Assembly: GCA_030435675.1 (NCBI GenBank)
Contig: CM059624.1
Location: 11,556,769 to 11,620,768 of the forward strand
Direction of reading: 5' to 3'
Length of the DNA: 64,000 nucleotides
Source: Steinernema hermaphroditum
Taxonomy: Eukaryota > Nematoda > Chromadorea > Rhabditida > Steinernematidae
Part shown: positions 1 to 12,720 of the stretch, one piece after another
Numbering within the stretch: the first letter of the stretch is position 1
Layout of the letters: each line of letters begins with the position of its first letter
The notes under the pieces: model-generated
Databases searched by the model: none
What the model was told of the DNA's origin: nothing
The model's input: only the letters and a program-made list of their open reading frames with translations
Translations under genes and position numbers: made by a program

Positions 1-34
1 GTTTTAGGGAACGCTTTCGGGGAGGACCACTCAC

Positions 35-377
35 GAGGTATTGATGAAGTAGGTGATGATACTAAGAAGACCGGCGCCGACCTGCAGAATCCAGAAGGCG
101 TTGAGGAACTGCTTCAGGAAGAGCATCAGGTTGCTGATCTCCTTGGGAGGGGCGAGGGCGTTAGGACCGTCCAGTTCCAGGCGCACTTGGGCGTCGCTGG
201 TGCTGAGACCCTTGCTGTTGGCCGGCTGATCTATGGCGATGTTGCTTCTGGGGAAGGCAGTGGCCAGCTGCTTGGCGTCCATCGCGTGCTCCGTGAAGGA
301 CTGACCAAGGTTCCTGGCGGACGCCGACTCGGCGCCATCCTCTTCCGGGCCTTTCTTCTTGGCTTTGTCCAAGAATC
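35..377 (-). CDS. Na+/K+-ATPase-like P-type ATPase alpha subunit, N-terminal exon (partial)
   Basis: Seen: an open exon between a TTGCAG acceptor just above 377 and a GTGAGT donor just below 35, so the gene continues off the left edge. It encodes a Lys-rich cytosolic start (KAKKKG), an acidic linker, then a segment with GLSTSDAQVRLELDGPNALAPP, which matches the cation-ATPase N-terminal domain (the 'YGPNALSPPK' region of Na+/K+ and H+/K+ ATPases). A hydrophobic stretch resembling the first membrane helix (QVGAGLLSIITYF) follows. Known: such alpha subunits pump cations across the plasma membrane; nematodes have both an essential Na+/K+ pump and divergent paralogues. Inferred: this may be a divergent paralogue, because the pre-helix region does not read like the canonical pump. 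The exon starts in mid-codon (phase: one base from the previous exon), so the true ATG lies in an upstream exon I could not place. Confidence 0.8.
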
Positions 378-2830
378 CTGCAAGGAAAGACTTTGAATAT
401 GAGTGGCTCAGCGCCGAATAGCCAACGTTTTAGTCCCCGAAATCCCACTTTCCAGTGCAGAATGAATGAGCTGGAGCTCTAATAAATCTCTGAAACACTC
501 ACCCATTTAAAAGTTTGTCAAGTTACACCGAAACGTCCAAAGGCGCTCTCCGAAAGGACTCTTCTTCCAAAGTGACAGCTGTGCGACACTGATTCCGCTA
601 TCATAAGTCGGCTTCCTAAAATAGGGCCACCTGAGGAAGCTCCTCGGCTCGGAAGCGCCGCCCCTTCCTTGTAAGCACACCGAACTTGTGACTGCCGCAC
701 CAATGGGACCACTTCCCGTAATCCCTTTGGGTATTCGACCGTTTCTCACGAGCAAATAGTCCTCCGGAAGTTTGCAGGAATCTCCCCGTGAAAAACGTGT
801 GACCGTCCATTTTTTTGCGATTGTTGATGTTTAAGGGGTTGTTTTGTCTTATCGGAACAATTCGACATTTACAATCTGCGACCACGTCCTTATCACTTGC
901 CGCGCCGCGACGCGAACCGAGGCGCGTTAAGACTTTTCGCGTGCGGTGGACACCTCAGTCGACGCCGCACTCGGGTTATTTCTGACCTCCGGCGACGGAC
1001 CGGCGGTGACAATGGACGAGCAGAGATAATCGACCACAGCGATAGCAAAGATTTATGAGCGGCGCCCAAACTGGGTGAGAGGGAACGGGCGCAAAAAGGC
1101 GCAACTGGGAGTTGAGGAGTTGAAAAACGAAGGATTCTGGAAGTAAGGGTATCGGACGGGCGATTCGCTACCAACAACCTAACTTGTGATAAAAAAACCG
1201 ATCTCTGTAGCTTCCTTCCTAGAAGCAACATGAATTCCATGTAGTAGTAGAGCAAAACAGCCAAAAAGGAGAGAAAACACTGAAAAATGAAAGGCAGGCT
1301 GCCTATTAACTCAGTTACTCTCATTTCAGATGCAAATTTGACGTGATTCTTAATCTGATAGTGATAGCGATCGGTACTTGCTCAATGCTTAATGGATGAA
1401 GTTTGGCATTGAAGCGTGGTCCTGAAGCCCTTGAAGTTTTGATGGAAGGCCTTGTATTCAGCCCATCTATCCCCTTCATTTTTAACCGTACAGTTATACA
1501 GTTTAGCACGTGGAATAGATCTCGCCGTTTTCAAGCCCAGATAAAAAATGAAAGTCGAAATTTCACGCACTTAATCAACCAATCACTTGAGGTCGTCCAA
1601 CACAATTTTCGTTCTCCGCCTACAGTTTAATCGAACACCTACACCTTATCACTCTTCACAGGTAGCAATGTCACCTTTGATTTCAGGTGGTAGGTCCGTG
1701 ATCTGCAGTCTTTTGCTCCTACACTTGGTACGGAACTTAGTCACTGCAGATAAAGAATGTCTCTCAATGCGTTGTAGAAGCGACTAAGAACAATTTTCGG
1801 GTATGTCTTAGTTTAGTACAACTTTTACGCTTGTTTTGAGTTAAGTTTTGATTTACATTGATCTTCATTTCGGGATTCAACTATGATGTTTCGCTGTGTT
1901 TGTTCATCTAGTCATTGATGCTGCAATGTAAATATTTTGCTTTCCCGTGTCAAAAGGTCTAAACACTGACACGACCAATAACTCTCTTTTTATGGTCTGT
2001 TTATGAATAACGAACATTTTCTTTTGTTTGTATAGTGCGAAATGTCAGATTTTTTCGATTTACGTTACAGTTGGGCGCTAATCATCAGATGACGCAAATG
2101 AATGGACGACTTTCTAAAGTCGACTTTTTCGAGTGACACCGACAATTACGACGCGTTAAATCCATGCCTAAGCGCCGTTGATCCCGTCGGGCGATAAGCG
2201 ATTCCAATTCTCCAAAAACGAAACGGGTAGTCTTATCAAAGTGCATTCCCGACGGCTTCGATCAGCGACCGAAAGGACAGACAGAGACGACGATCGATAG
2301 ACGAACTGTCTGCGACAAAAAAAGTTCATCTGCAGGACGTTGAGAGGGCTACTGGATGCGGAGACCAGTGGGGGGAAGGACAGATCCTAAGGAGGCAGAT
2401 CACCTAGATGAAGAGACCGTTTTTGTGATAACTGCTACTCCTAGGGATCAGATTGTGCTTCTAGAACATGAGTCAGCCATGGAAAAAAAATCAAAAACAA
2501 CAATTCTAAAAACTTTTGTAAAATTTTTCTCAACTTTCTACTTCAATCATTCCAGAAAAATGACATCCATGACTGATCAAGGTTTTGAGTTTATTAAGCG
2601 AACAACTAGAGCAATTTGTTGTGAAACCTGACCAAAAATAACTCAAAAAGTGTAAACCACATTCCGTTCACTAGCATCATTTGCTTAGCGATTAAAATTC
2701 TTCTGTTTTTGAGTGAAAAATTCATTTCCGGTGGCTTATCAAATACAGGAAACGATTACCACATATTTGGCGATAGTTCACATTCCTCGTGACTGAAAAG
2801 TACCTGAAGCCCTGTTAGGAAGTTCCCACC
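378..2830. other. Upstream flank of the ATPase gene, no confident gene
   Basis: A CpG-richer patch at about 500-1100 lies upstream of the ATPase exon on its strand and may hold its first exon or promoter, but I could not fix an ATG with a matching donor. From about 1,300 to 2,830 the DNA is AT-rich, with only short ORFs of no recognisable family. Confidence 0.4.
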
Positions 2831-2831
2831 A

Positions 2832-3228
2832 TTGGAACATAGGATACTTAGGACTTCTATCGTTGATGGTCTTTGTTCTAGTAGGCAGATTACGTTGTAC
2901 TTTTGTTTTCTACATGTATGTAACTGTCCCAGAATAGCCAAAATAGCCAAAAATGATGGTATAACGTCGGACTGTAGGGTAGTTACAACCAAAAAGGTCT
3001 CAGTAGAGAGCGAAAAGTATATTTACCGTGCAACAGCCAAAATCAAAGCGGGATCTTGTCATGAAGGAAAACGAGTACTTCCCGAAGTCTGTGATGGTTT
3101 GGAATGAAGTCAGCGGACTTGACGGCATGGGGCTAGTCTTTGTCCAGAAAGATCAACAAGAAACCGTACCAAGAATTAATTATAGAAGGCGCCGCTATCC
3201 GAAAGAGGGTCCGAAGAACATAGACTGA
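2832..3228 (+). pseudogene. Decayed Tc1/mariner-type transposase fragment
   Basis: Seen: two overlapping + frames share the order of a Tc1/mariner catalytic core. The first has VSVESEKYIYRA, matching the usual 'FSDEKxF' region. The next frame has KENEYFPKSVMVWNEVSGLD followed by LVFVQKD, matching the conserved 'KSVMVWGGVS...LVFV' block between the first and second catalytic acidic residues. The switch of frame between the blocks and the altered first motif indicate a dead copy. I see no terminal inverted repeats or TA duplications around it. A chance match is unlikely because two blocks occur in the right order and spacing. It is not obviously the same subfamily as the mariner copy at 56-57 kb. 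Confidence 0.6.
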
Positions 3229-5950
3229 CGGTAAAAAATGACCATTTCTAAAAAAATACCAATGACTGTGTCAGATCAGAATTATGGATCATTAGGAAGC
3301 GCTATGATGATGAACGGAAAACGCAAAACCTCTTGCCTTAAGTTTTGAAAACCGATAGAAATTTGGCTCTTGCTTGAAAGGGTAAAGCTTGGCAAGTTCG
3401 ATAGTTGTTGACAGGTGCATACTCTTCCATTTCAACCATGTATTTACAATCTTCGAATAAGATCTATTCATCACTTGGATACCATAAGTTAAACCTCTCC
3501 TTCAGCAGGGTCCTTAGAATCTCTCCAAAATGTGACTGTATCTAGTGCCACAGTAATCCCATTCATCCAGATAATCTCATGTGTAGTACACATAATCGCT
3601 TAGTAAGCTCTGTTTTTGAAGGAGTTCATGAACACTGTTCAAATATTTGTCTTCCCCTGTTTATCTCCAGATGACCTCTGCTTCGCCCCTCTGGAGATTG
3701 TGTTGTTTACGCGATGTCTCCTTTACAAAAGCTTCCATTCCAAATGACTAATCCTGAAGGCATCGCGTTCCTCTCCTGCAAACTCCACTTCCTCTTCCCC
3801 GGAGAACTCGGGGACTAACGACACAGAGCATCGCGAAGCATGCAGTTCTAATCCTAAGCGTCTTACTTCTGCTCCGTACACTCCTGTAGCGTAACGACCT
3901 AATCAGCTTAGCTACGTCTGCGAGCTCCAAGCGCAGCTGTACTCGAGCGCTCACATTTTTTCGGCTCACATCGAATCGATTCGGCAAAACTGTCAACTAA
4001 TCGATTTTCGGTGGCTCGGAGCCGGGAAAGTTGACCTGTGTCATGTGATGTCCGCTAATCCGGGAAGAAGAAGTGCAGAGGAAGCACTTCCACTTGGATC
4101 TACCTTGATAAGAACACTTGAAGGACGTTCTTTGCTGGCACACCAAGGTGAACCATGAAAAAACCTTGCGCGATCGTTGATCGGTTGCCGCTTATCATTA
4201 AAAATTGCAGTAGATGACTGACGCAGTCGCTACAGGTGCAAAAAGAAACATCGGAGTCACTTGTCCAGAGTTCTGAAAGATTGGAAGGAGATAAGGAAGA
4301 TTACACCATGGTCAGCTACAACTTTGTGGGTAAACCGATTCTGCATAAGGAGACCAAAGTGTGTAAAGGCCAGTGTTCAGGAGTTGCAGCAGAATCGGCC
4401 ATGTGGCGCTCAGTAGAGCAACTGTTTTAGCAACAGAGGATGTCCCACAGAGTAGTCGCCGCCGTCGCCATAGATCGGTTTTGTCGACGGCGATCCTCTG
4501 AGCTTCTAAGCCATAATTCCATGGAGAACATAAGGGACAATAGAAGGCATACCCAACATTCCACAATCTAAACAGATCACCTAAGCATGGGACAGTCGAA
4601 ACCGGAAGAGGGGACTCCCCCAATTGATGCAGCATTCTACACGTTTTCGTGCTAATCCTGACATTTCCTACGTAGATATCCAAAGGAGTGAACTCAATTT
4701 GTCCTTTTTTTCACAGGGAAAAGCTGCGAGACATGATAGTGGCATTCACTTTTCTTGTATATAGCCTCAGATGGACACAAGGGAACGAGAAAAGACTACC
4801 CATTCGAGACCCTACGGGTAATTACAAGAGGCTGGGAGCACAATGTACGATCACTATCTCTCAAACATGTTTCTGTGGTTTGCAAAATGTAATACGCAAA
4901 CAGCAACTTTTTATAAAGGGTATAAATCATAGGCTGCGCAAATCAAGCTGAAGGAGTTGTTTTCAGATTGTACGCGAGGCGAGTAGCGAATAGAATTCAT
5001 GCCAGAGAACCAGAAACAGAGACGAGTAAGGGAGTCAATGATATTATCCGATCAGTATGGTTATGTATAAGTAGCTTTAGGCTTTTTCATTACATCGGTA
5101 AGCGGTTTAATGTCGTTTTTGTCTTCCGCTTAAAATGTGATACTTCGTGCATCACATTGTGGTGACTGCTCCTGTGTCGATCGTCGGCCACAGACCATCG
5201 CAACTCTGAAGATATTTTTAGAATCCATCGCCGTGCAAAGGTCAAAGGAAACATTTTACTCTCTCTCGCTCTCTGTCAATCGCCTCCCTAGGGGACGGAG
5301 CGAAAAAAATTTGCGAGAACACGGAAGAATCCTGCGATCCTCGTATTCTGCAACCAATCGATCAGAATCCACGGTCTATTTTCGGCGTCCGCTAATCCCT
5401 GTACCTTCAAAGACCACTTCGAAGCTTATCGGACGCGGTGCCGTAGTCACTGTTCCCGTGCAATGTGCCGACGCTCGGCTTATCGTCCGAATGATTGATT
5501 GCCGTCTTATGACAGAAAAAGCGAAATGTTTGGATAGGACGGGCGAGAAGAAGCGACTGCAGGAGAGGTGAGCTCTGAACTCGCGAATGCACGCATCGGT
5601 GCTGCACGTGGAAACGGAAACGGTGGTTCTTTTAAAATTTGAAGACTGAATGAAAAAAAAAACACAAAAACACTCATTTAGAACTTTTTTACCCGGACTT
5701 ACCGCTGTATCCTATATTTTAGAGCCAGCAGTTCGGGGTTAGTCGGCTCCGCAGATACCGAGAAGATGATGATAAGTAGGAAAAAATGAAAAAAACCAAC
5801 AATATCACAGCGTATTTTGACTGCCGCATGTTTATTTTTTCGCATGTCTTTAGAATAAGCGTATCATTCATTTATCCATGACACTGATGCTGTCTCCTTG
5901 CTTAATGGTCAACATTCACAACACCAGAGTGTGTATAGCATTTCCATATA
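3229..5950. other. Gene-free stretch
   Basis: No ORF here has recognisable domains or good paired splice sites. A CpG-richer patch at about 5,150-5,580 has an open + frame of 144 codons, but the translation is low in informative motifs and looks like composition bias. Confidence 0.4.
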
Positions 5951-6586
5951 GTCAAAACAAACATCATAGAAAAAGTAGGGTTACTCGGTGCATTAAACAC
6001 TCTTCAACAAGAGCGCTTTCGCTAAACTAGTTCAAATTTCAAGAGGAAAGTAAAAAATGCGATTTTACCACAACAATGTGACGACTTACTGAGGTAAAAT
6101 TTTGCAAAATTGCTTCTTCAGAGACAAGATTTATTTTAGAAAGGTACGTCTTTTTTGCAACATATTTTGGAGAGGTGCATCTATCTTTCCGCCGTACGTT
6201 CATGGTGTCCAAATTAAGGGATCTTCCGACAGGAAACTTGGGAAGTCATTTTCGACAGGATGAAAACGAGAGACCGGTCGGAAAATGCGGAAAAGAGGTG
6301 CAAAATAGTCAAAACAAACATCATAGAAAAAGTATGGTTACTCGGTGCATTAAACAATCTTCAACAAGAGCGCTTTGCGATTTCACCACAACAATGTGAC
6401 GAGGTAAAATTTTGCAAGTTTGCTTCTTCACAGACAAGATTTTAGTTTAGAAAGGTACGTCTTTTTTTGCAACATATTTTGGAGAGGTGCATCTATCTTT
6501 CCGCCGCACGTTCATGGTGTCCAAACAAAGGGATCGTCGACAGGATCAAAACGAGAGGCCGGTCGGAAAATTGAGAGGCGCAAAAC
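5951..6586. repeat. Tandem duplication of a roughly 280-360 bp non-coding segment
   Basis: The segment starting gtcaaaacaaacatcataga at 5951 recurs at 6308. Both copies then run through the same landmarks in the same order: a stretch with ttactcggtgcattaaac, cttcaacaagagcgcttt, ccacaacaatgtgacga, a block with ggagaggtgcatctatct, and a closing cgagagaccggtcgg-like block. Copy 1 (5951-6307) is longer because it keeps about 35 extra bases after the 'gagcgctttcgc' landmark. Copy 2 ends near 6586. No coding capacity is evident. Confidence 0.8.
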
Positions 6587-9390
6587 GGAAGAAACCTACC
6601 GATCCCACGATTAGAAGTTCTGAGAATGGCTTTCTACATAACTAGACTTGTGTCTCAATTGCGGTACGATTAATGGTAGTTTTTCAATTTTCCGAGACGT
6701 GTATGATATCAGAATCGATATGTTCTCATTTACTCCATTCACCTCTTCATGCAGCTAGTTATTTTCTGATTTAGTTTCAGTTTGTCAGTTAGTATATACT
6801 TATTTCGTAAAAACGCGAAATCAACCGAACGATCGATATGGTTATTGAAAGGAACGTGCGACCAAATAGCCATCGGTTGACGTGAGTAAACAACAAACAA
6901 TCGATCAAAAGCGTAAAACCAAAAACGGTCGGGTCAACGCGCTGCGTGGGTGCGCGCGCACCGCGCCGAGGGAGCCATAAACAAGTAATGACTCTGCGTT
7001 CCATATCATTCCATTTTTCGGACTTTGGGCTATGGAGTTCGCCACAATCTGATTAGGGGCTAAATATACCCGGTGGTCCGAACTCACTGCATAGTGTTTG
7101 ATCTTTGCTATAGTGACCGAGTCGTAAACATTGGTAGACCAGTACAAAGGACGTGGTCTGAGCGAAGATGGCGACAAATGACGTAGAGCGATCGAGAGGG
7201 TACCGGAGGACTCCGGCGATTGAAATGTTTAGTGCATCTACCAAAAATAAAATTCTTGAAGGGGCCAATAATTGGTTCCCGAACTAAAATTATCGACTGA
7301 TCAACGACGGTGGAGACGAACAAGGAAAGGGTCCATGTATCCATGTACCATAGAAAACTGATCATTTATATGCTTTAAAGTATTTCCTTTTTTTGTGCGA
7401 GTAGAGAGTTTTTCTTATCGTGGACGTGTTCAACGGATTGTAAGCACTACACTAGGGCATTAGAACATCTGATCGCTTATAGGGCAAGAAGCTTGAAACA
7501 TCCATGTGGTGTTCTGTCGGTGGATTTGATCAAAAATTCTTCGACAAAGCGATCGAGTTAGCTATCCCGATGTATCAAGCAATCCTGCTATGAAGCTCTT
7601 ACCACTAACTGCAGAAATTCTGAAAAATATCATAGTTCCAGTTCCACTGTATGGCCGTCGGGAAGATGGGAAGAAGAAAGGCGACTATGATGGGATCTTC
7701 CCTATTAAAGGCTTTTTCGAGTAGTTGTTGGATGTACGGTGCCATTTCATTAGACACTGAAGGATATCTGGCAGTGATTATCAAATCCAGGGACGAAACA
7801 TTCAGGTTGCTGAGCCATTTCGCATCAACTTCGAAAGCGTTTATGTCGAGGGCTCAGTTACCGAGTGTTCATGAACCCAAACGTGAAGTTTCTCTGTTTT
7901 GGAATTTCAGAACGTTCAAGGTGTTCATTTCGGAACAAGAGTGATATCAAGAAATCTTCAGTACCCTATAGGGTTCATGATAAGAACAAATTGAGGTCGC
8001 AAAATAGGAGAGATAGTGACGGAATTGTCATTTTCGAGATCATTTCCCTGATATGTTTCAACTTAGAAAGCATGCTGAAATACTTGGCCTTCGAAGTTCG
8101 AAGAAGGATCGAAATGAAGAGATAGAAGGACAACTCAAAAGGACAAGTATGTCCACTATGCGATGTCCTAGATCAGCTGTCGCCAAAATCCGCTTAAAAG
8201 TGTAAAACGACAAATATTTTGCGTTTTTGTGCCCGCTACAGACTTCGCGCCACTTATCGACTCCGCACCTTCCTTGTGACTCTGCGTCGTTGGGCATTTG
8301 GTCTATGGACGTCACCGCTCCACTCGAAGGAACGCGCTCTATTTTTAACTTTAAGGAGGTCATAAGAGTCGCAAAAAACAATCAGTGCTCGTGCAAGTGA
8401 TCGCCGTGGACGTTATTTTTAGGTTTACAGTTTTGTGCGTCTATCGATTGGCGAGTCGACTGCTTTTGTTATGCAGAAGGGTGCTATGCAACCATGCAAG
8501 AAGTTGCGTCAACTTGATGTTATTCTGTTATACAAAGGATGCTATCTCAACTTGATCAGTTCTGGAAGATATGACCATGCTCTGCAGAGGTTTAACATAA
8601 CCTCCACGTGTCTACGTGACAATCCTCATTTACAAAAACCTTCTCAAAAGGATGACAATGTACTTATGGTGGTATGTTGGTAAATGATCTCTTCGTCGAT
8701 GGCTGCCAGCGGCGCAACGAAGACGTCCCCGTTAATCCCCGTCATGCGCACGCAATGGATTAGTCGGTTGCTTCTGCTAATCGCCATCCTTATCATCTTA
8801 GGAGAGATCGGAGACTTTTGATCGCTTTGGATGAGTCTGCAAAAAGAAAGACTACTTAATTTTCTATCGTTGCGTTTGGTCAAGCAAAACAGAGTTTGTG
8901 GTTCTCAGGTTTGTAGAGGTCAGAGCACGGTGTTTACGACGAACACGGAACACAGAGACGAACAAAGGAAATCGTCGTTCACTACACAACCATGGTGTGG
9001 TCTTGTGTAGCGATATGATTGTTGCCAAGTGGAACGCCTTGGACGACACTCAAAAACTAAACTAAGAAAAGATGGAGGAGCTATGGCTAAGTGTTATTTC
9101 ATGTTTTGTTATAAGGTTTCTTCTGATTTATTGTGGAGTTTTTTGAGAAGAAGTGATGCAACATTGTCCTACACAGAATGACATAAAACTTTGAATTCAA
9201 ACACTTTGCGACGTGATTTTTGAATGACAATGACTTGGTTTATTATATAAGTTTCCAAATGTTGGAATAAAGGAGGAACCACCACCAAAATCAGCTGCTC
9301 TGGTCACGGTCTGGAACTTTTGTCAAATGACAATTCGAAACAATCTCATTGGTTAAGTCGGGCGATGGTCACGACCAGAGATGTCCGAGT
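6587..9390. other. Gene-free stretch
   Basis: Only short ORFs without recognisable domains. The longest + frame (7651-7944) and minus frame (8058-8381) look like chance openings. Confidence 0.4.
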
Positions 9391-9394
9391 ACCC

Positions 9395-9495
9395 GACCCG
9401 AAAACCTGAACCCGCCAGCTCTGGTCACGACCTTCTTGGCCAAGTGGATGGAACTATGGCTCCCTGGTGTTGATGGCCTTGTTTCAGGTGACGGG
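9395..9495 (+). repeat. Fragment of dispersed repeat family R1
   Basis: Carries the family signature 'cttcttggccaagtggatgg' followed by 'aactatggctccctggtgtt' and a 'ggcctt' block, as in the copies at 23.05-23.2 kb and 59.24-59.4 kb. Only the central part is recognisable here. Confidence 0.55.
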
Positions 9496-10239
9496 ACGAC
9501 CAACACTTATGTGAAAAAAGGCGACAAGACAAAAGTGGTCGAGGAAGCACACCTCAATAATACCCAGAAAGAATCACAAAAACATGACAAGAATATGTAT
9601 GAGCAGCTATAAAGAAGGAGCCACTAAAGCTGTCTTCAAGTCTCGAGTGCCGACTGACCTGCACACCTCACTACTGTATCTTTACTACGACCCTCAAATC
9701 CAATAAATTAAGGCACAATTTGCGCTTCAACCACTTGTTCTGCCCCTACAAAGAAGTTAAGTCATTAATAGGCGATTAGGTCAGAAAATTTTGCTTTCGG
9801 GTTTGGCTTCTGTGCCCTCCTGTAAGAATCGTTTTGGAGGAACTTTTGGTGGAAATGCATTTAAAGACTGTGTGCGTTTATAAAATGGAAATATACCGAC
9901 CCTCAATGATACATTTGCTACATAATCATAACTTGATATTCAGAGAACAGTATTTAAGGCGTGAATGTGTAATGAGTACACGGACGAGCTTGTTTTCAAA
10001 ATATTAAGAACACAATAAGTACGTACATAAGTCACTATTTTAATATTTTACGTGCTATATTCATAGTCATGCTGCCTATGCTGCTACAGTATGCACATTT
10101 TCGGGATGTGCTAAATCGTTGATCTGGTACAAATGCAGAGATGGATGTAGTCATCTTAATCTACGACTAGTGTTGATTGGTGGTTATGACTTTTTAGGAG
10201 ATTTATTAGTTAGTATACATGTGTTAGCTAGTGCATATC

Positions 10240-11520
10240 CGTATCCGCTATGAGATTAGAAGTTTCATCTGTATATTGAAAAGGATTAGCACACACGTTA
10301 CACATCGAAACATTCCATGTTCCTTGCGCAATTATAACTGGCACTGTAGGTACAGATAATGCTATGCTATACTACTATACAATTTGCTATCTTTCGATTT
10401 CTAGATCACCAATTGAAAATCCGCTTTTATGCCACTTATTCTTCGTCCGTTCACGTCAAACGAAGCTCGAAGAAAACAGTTCATTACCAAAGTTATCCAA
10501 TAGTGCTTAGATGAGGCGAAAACTTATGATCGAACTCTGGCCTATGTCCCTTGATCACGAATATCCTCGGCGCCTGGGTGGCTACGGTAGGTTTACAGTG
10601 CGGTACAAAATGATAGAAGTGCTATTTTTCAATATGTATTGGATTTTTTGAAAGGCGCCTTATACATTCTGAAAGAGCGTCTCAAAGCATGTAGATTCGT
10701 GGAAACCCCCGAGCTCCAAGTGCACTTATCAGTCTAGAAAGGTCCTCAGATTGTCTCTGCCTGCAAATCGACCGGCGCAGACTCACAGGCGGCTGATTTT
10801 CGCTGCTGTTAGTTAGAATATGTACTATATGTTAGTCAGAACATATCCGCGTTCTACACCTGCTCTCCGTTTGTGAGATTAGAAGTTTCATCGTGCAACT
10901 TGCGTGAAAAATACTACTGCAACTTGCTTTCTATTGATTTCTAGATCACCATACCAATCGAAAATCCGTTTCGATCGGTGTTTCTTATGCGTCTATGATT
11001 ACACTGCATACAAGAAACGTTTCTTGATAAACCTTATTTTACTTCCTATGTACTTTTCAGAATACTTTTCACGGAAAATACCCTTTTCGTCCAAAACATA
11101 GATGTACTTTTTCGCAGTTCAGTCATTAGACCCGTTCTTGTTTCGTGGAAAGCCACTTGTTCTTAGGCAATTCACGTCAAACGAAGTTTGAAGAAAACAG
11201 TTCATTGCCAAAGTCCAATAGGTAAGGATAATTCTGCAATACTACTGCAATTTGATTTCTATCGGAAAATACCCTTTTCGTCCAAAACATAGATGTACTC
11301 TTTTGCAGTTTAATCATTAGACTTCTTTCGTTGAAAGCCACTTGTTCATCACCCATTCACGTTCGAAGAAAACAGTTCATTACCAAAGTTCTCCAATAGT
11401 GCTTAGATAAGGCGTAAACATGTGATCGAACTCTGGTCTAATTGTTGGTGGATCCCGAATATCCCCGGCTATTTTTGCACGCGCGCCTGGGTGGCTACGG
11501 TAGGCATAGGTGGCTTCAAA
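10240..11520. repeat. Diverged direct repeats (two to three partial units)
   Basis: Several landmarks recur in the same orientation. 'gagattagaagtttcatc' occurs near 10,253 and 10,876. 'gatttctagatcacca' occurs near 10,397 and 10,936. 'tacccttttcgtccaaaaca' occurs near 11,080 and 11,270. 'cgaagaaaacagttcatt' occurs near 10,467, 11,189 and 11,355. 'cctgggtggctacggtagg' occurs near 10,575 and 11,487. The order is partly scrambled, suggesting duplication followed by deletions. No coding potential is evident. Confidence 0.75.
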
Positions 11521-11659
11521 ACTGTCGTCGTTCATTTTTCACGTGGCGTATCCTTGCGTGCGGCCTAGGAGCGGATTTAGTAGTCTCGTGACAATTGTTC
11601 CATACTTGGGCCGACAAAAACTTAGTTAATGGCACACCCTAGAAACATTTCCTAGAAAA

Positions 11660-12720
11660 GAGGTTATTCCTATCATTTTTGGCGTGCTTTACAATACAGG
11701 GACATGAAAGCACCTCAAAAGCAGGTGTAAGATTCATTTTCCAGAAGCTTGTTCATAAACTTCAGTCACGCTTTTTAGATTTGGTCGTGGGATTTTCGAG
11801 GTTGTCTCTAAACCAATTTGGAAAGCCCAATTTGGATTTGGAAAGAAAGTTCGGTGCGAAACTCCGAACGTGACTGATTTCTGTGCCTTCGAATGCTTTC
11901 GAATGCTTTTGCACTCCTTTCGGGGGGGGTTTTAAATCGGTTTTGGTTCCAAAGATTGTCAAAATCGTGCTTCAGTGCACTTTTCCTGCGATTTTTGAGG
12001 GTTCACAAGTGTCTCCATTTGCATAATATATCAGAGATATCGTCGGTTTATTTTAATTAATCGTGTAAATGTTTATATCGGTTTTCAAAAAAAATTTAAA
12101 ATGAAAATTGTCATGTTTGTTTCATCGTCGATTGTTTAAAGCATTTCAATTTGTTGAGAAATTGATAAATTTTCAGAATTTTTTTTTTCTAAATTTTTTT
12201 CAAAACAAAATTTCAAAAAAAAACATGTCTAAGAAAACTTTATTTTCCAGAAAACTATTCATAAACTTTTGTCACTCTTTTTGGATCTGGTCGTGGGATT
12301 TTCGAGGTTGTCTCTATGAAACACCCAATTTGGATTTGGAAAGTGAGTTCGGGAGAAACTCCGAACTGGATCAACGTGACTGATTTCCTGCCTTCGAAGA
12401 GTTGCCCTTTGAGGATGAGGCTTATTGAGTGATTTAAGTGCTTTTGTGGGGAAATTCTTGCTTTGCATAAAAGTCCAATAAGGTTAAGGTCCGGCTTAGG
12501 CTTATGCTTTAAGTTGGTCATGGCTTTTGCACTCCTTTCATTTTTGCAGAATATATCAGAGATATTGTCAGTTTATTCTTTTTCATCGTGTAAATGTTTA
12601 TATCGGTTTTCTTCCACTGCTTTGATTTGTTATATTTGTTTGTTGTTTAATTGACCGATTGTTTAAACACAAACATTTCAGTTGACTTTTGTTGAGAAAT
12701 TGATAAATTTTCAGAATTTT
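11660..12720. repeat. Direct duplication of a roughly 500 bp AT-rich segment
   Basis: The block containing 'ggtcgtgggattttcgaggt' with flanking 'ttcataaactt' and 'caatttggatttggaaag' occurs at about 11,735-11,870 and again at about 12,245-12,385. Downstream, 'aatatatcagagata' followed by 'tcgtgtaaatgtttatatcg' also recurs (about 12,026 and 12,550). The two units are about 510 bp apart and moderately diverged. Confidence 0.75.

Noticed and set aside
4312..4683. 123-codon minus ORF
   Set aside because: No ATG near its start, no motif, in a gene-free AT-rich stretch.
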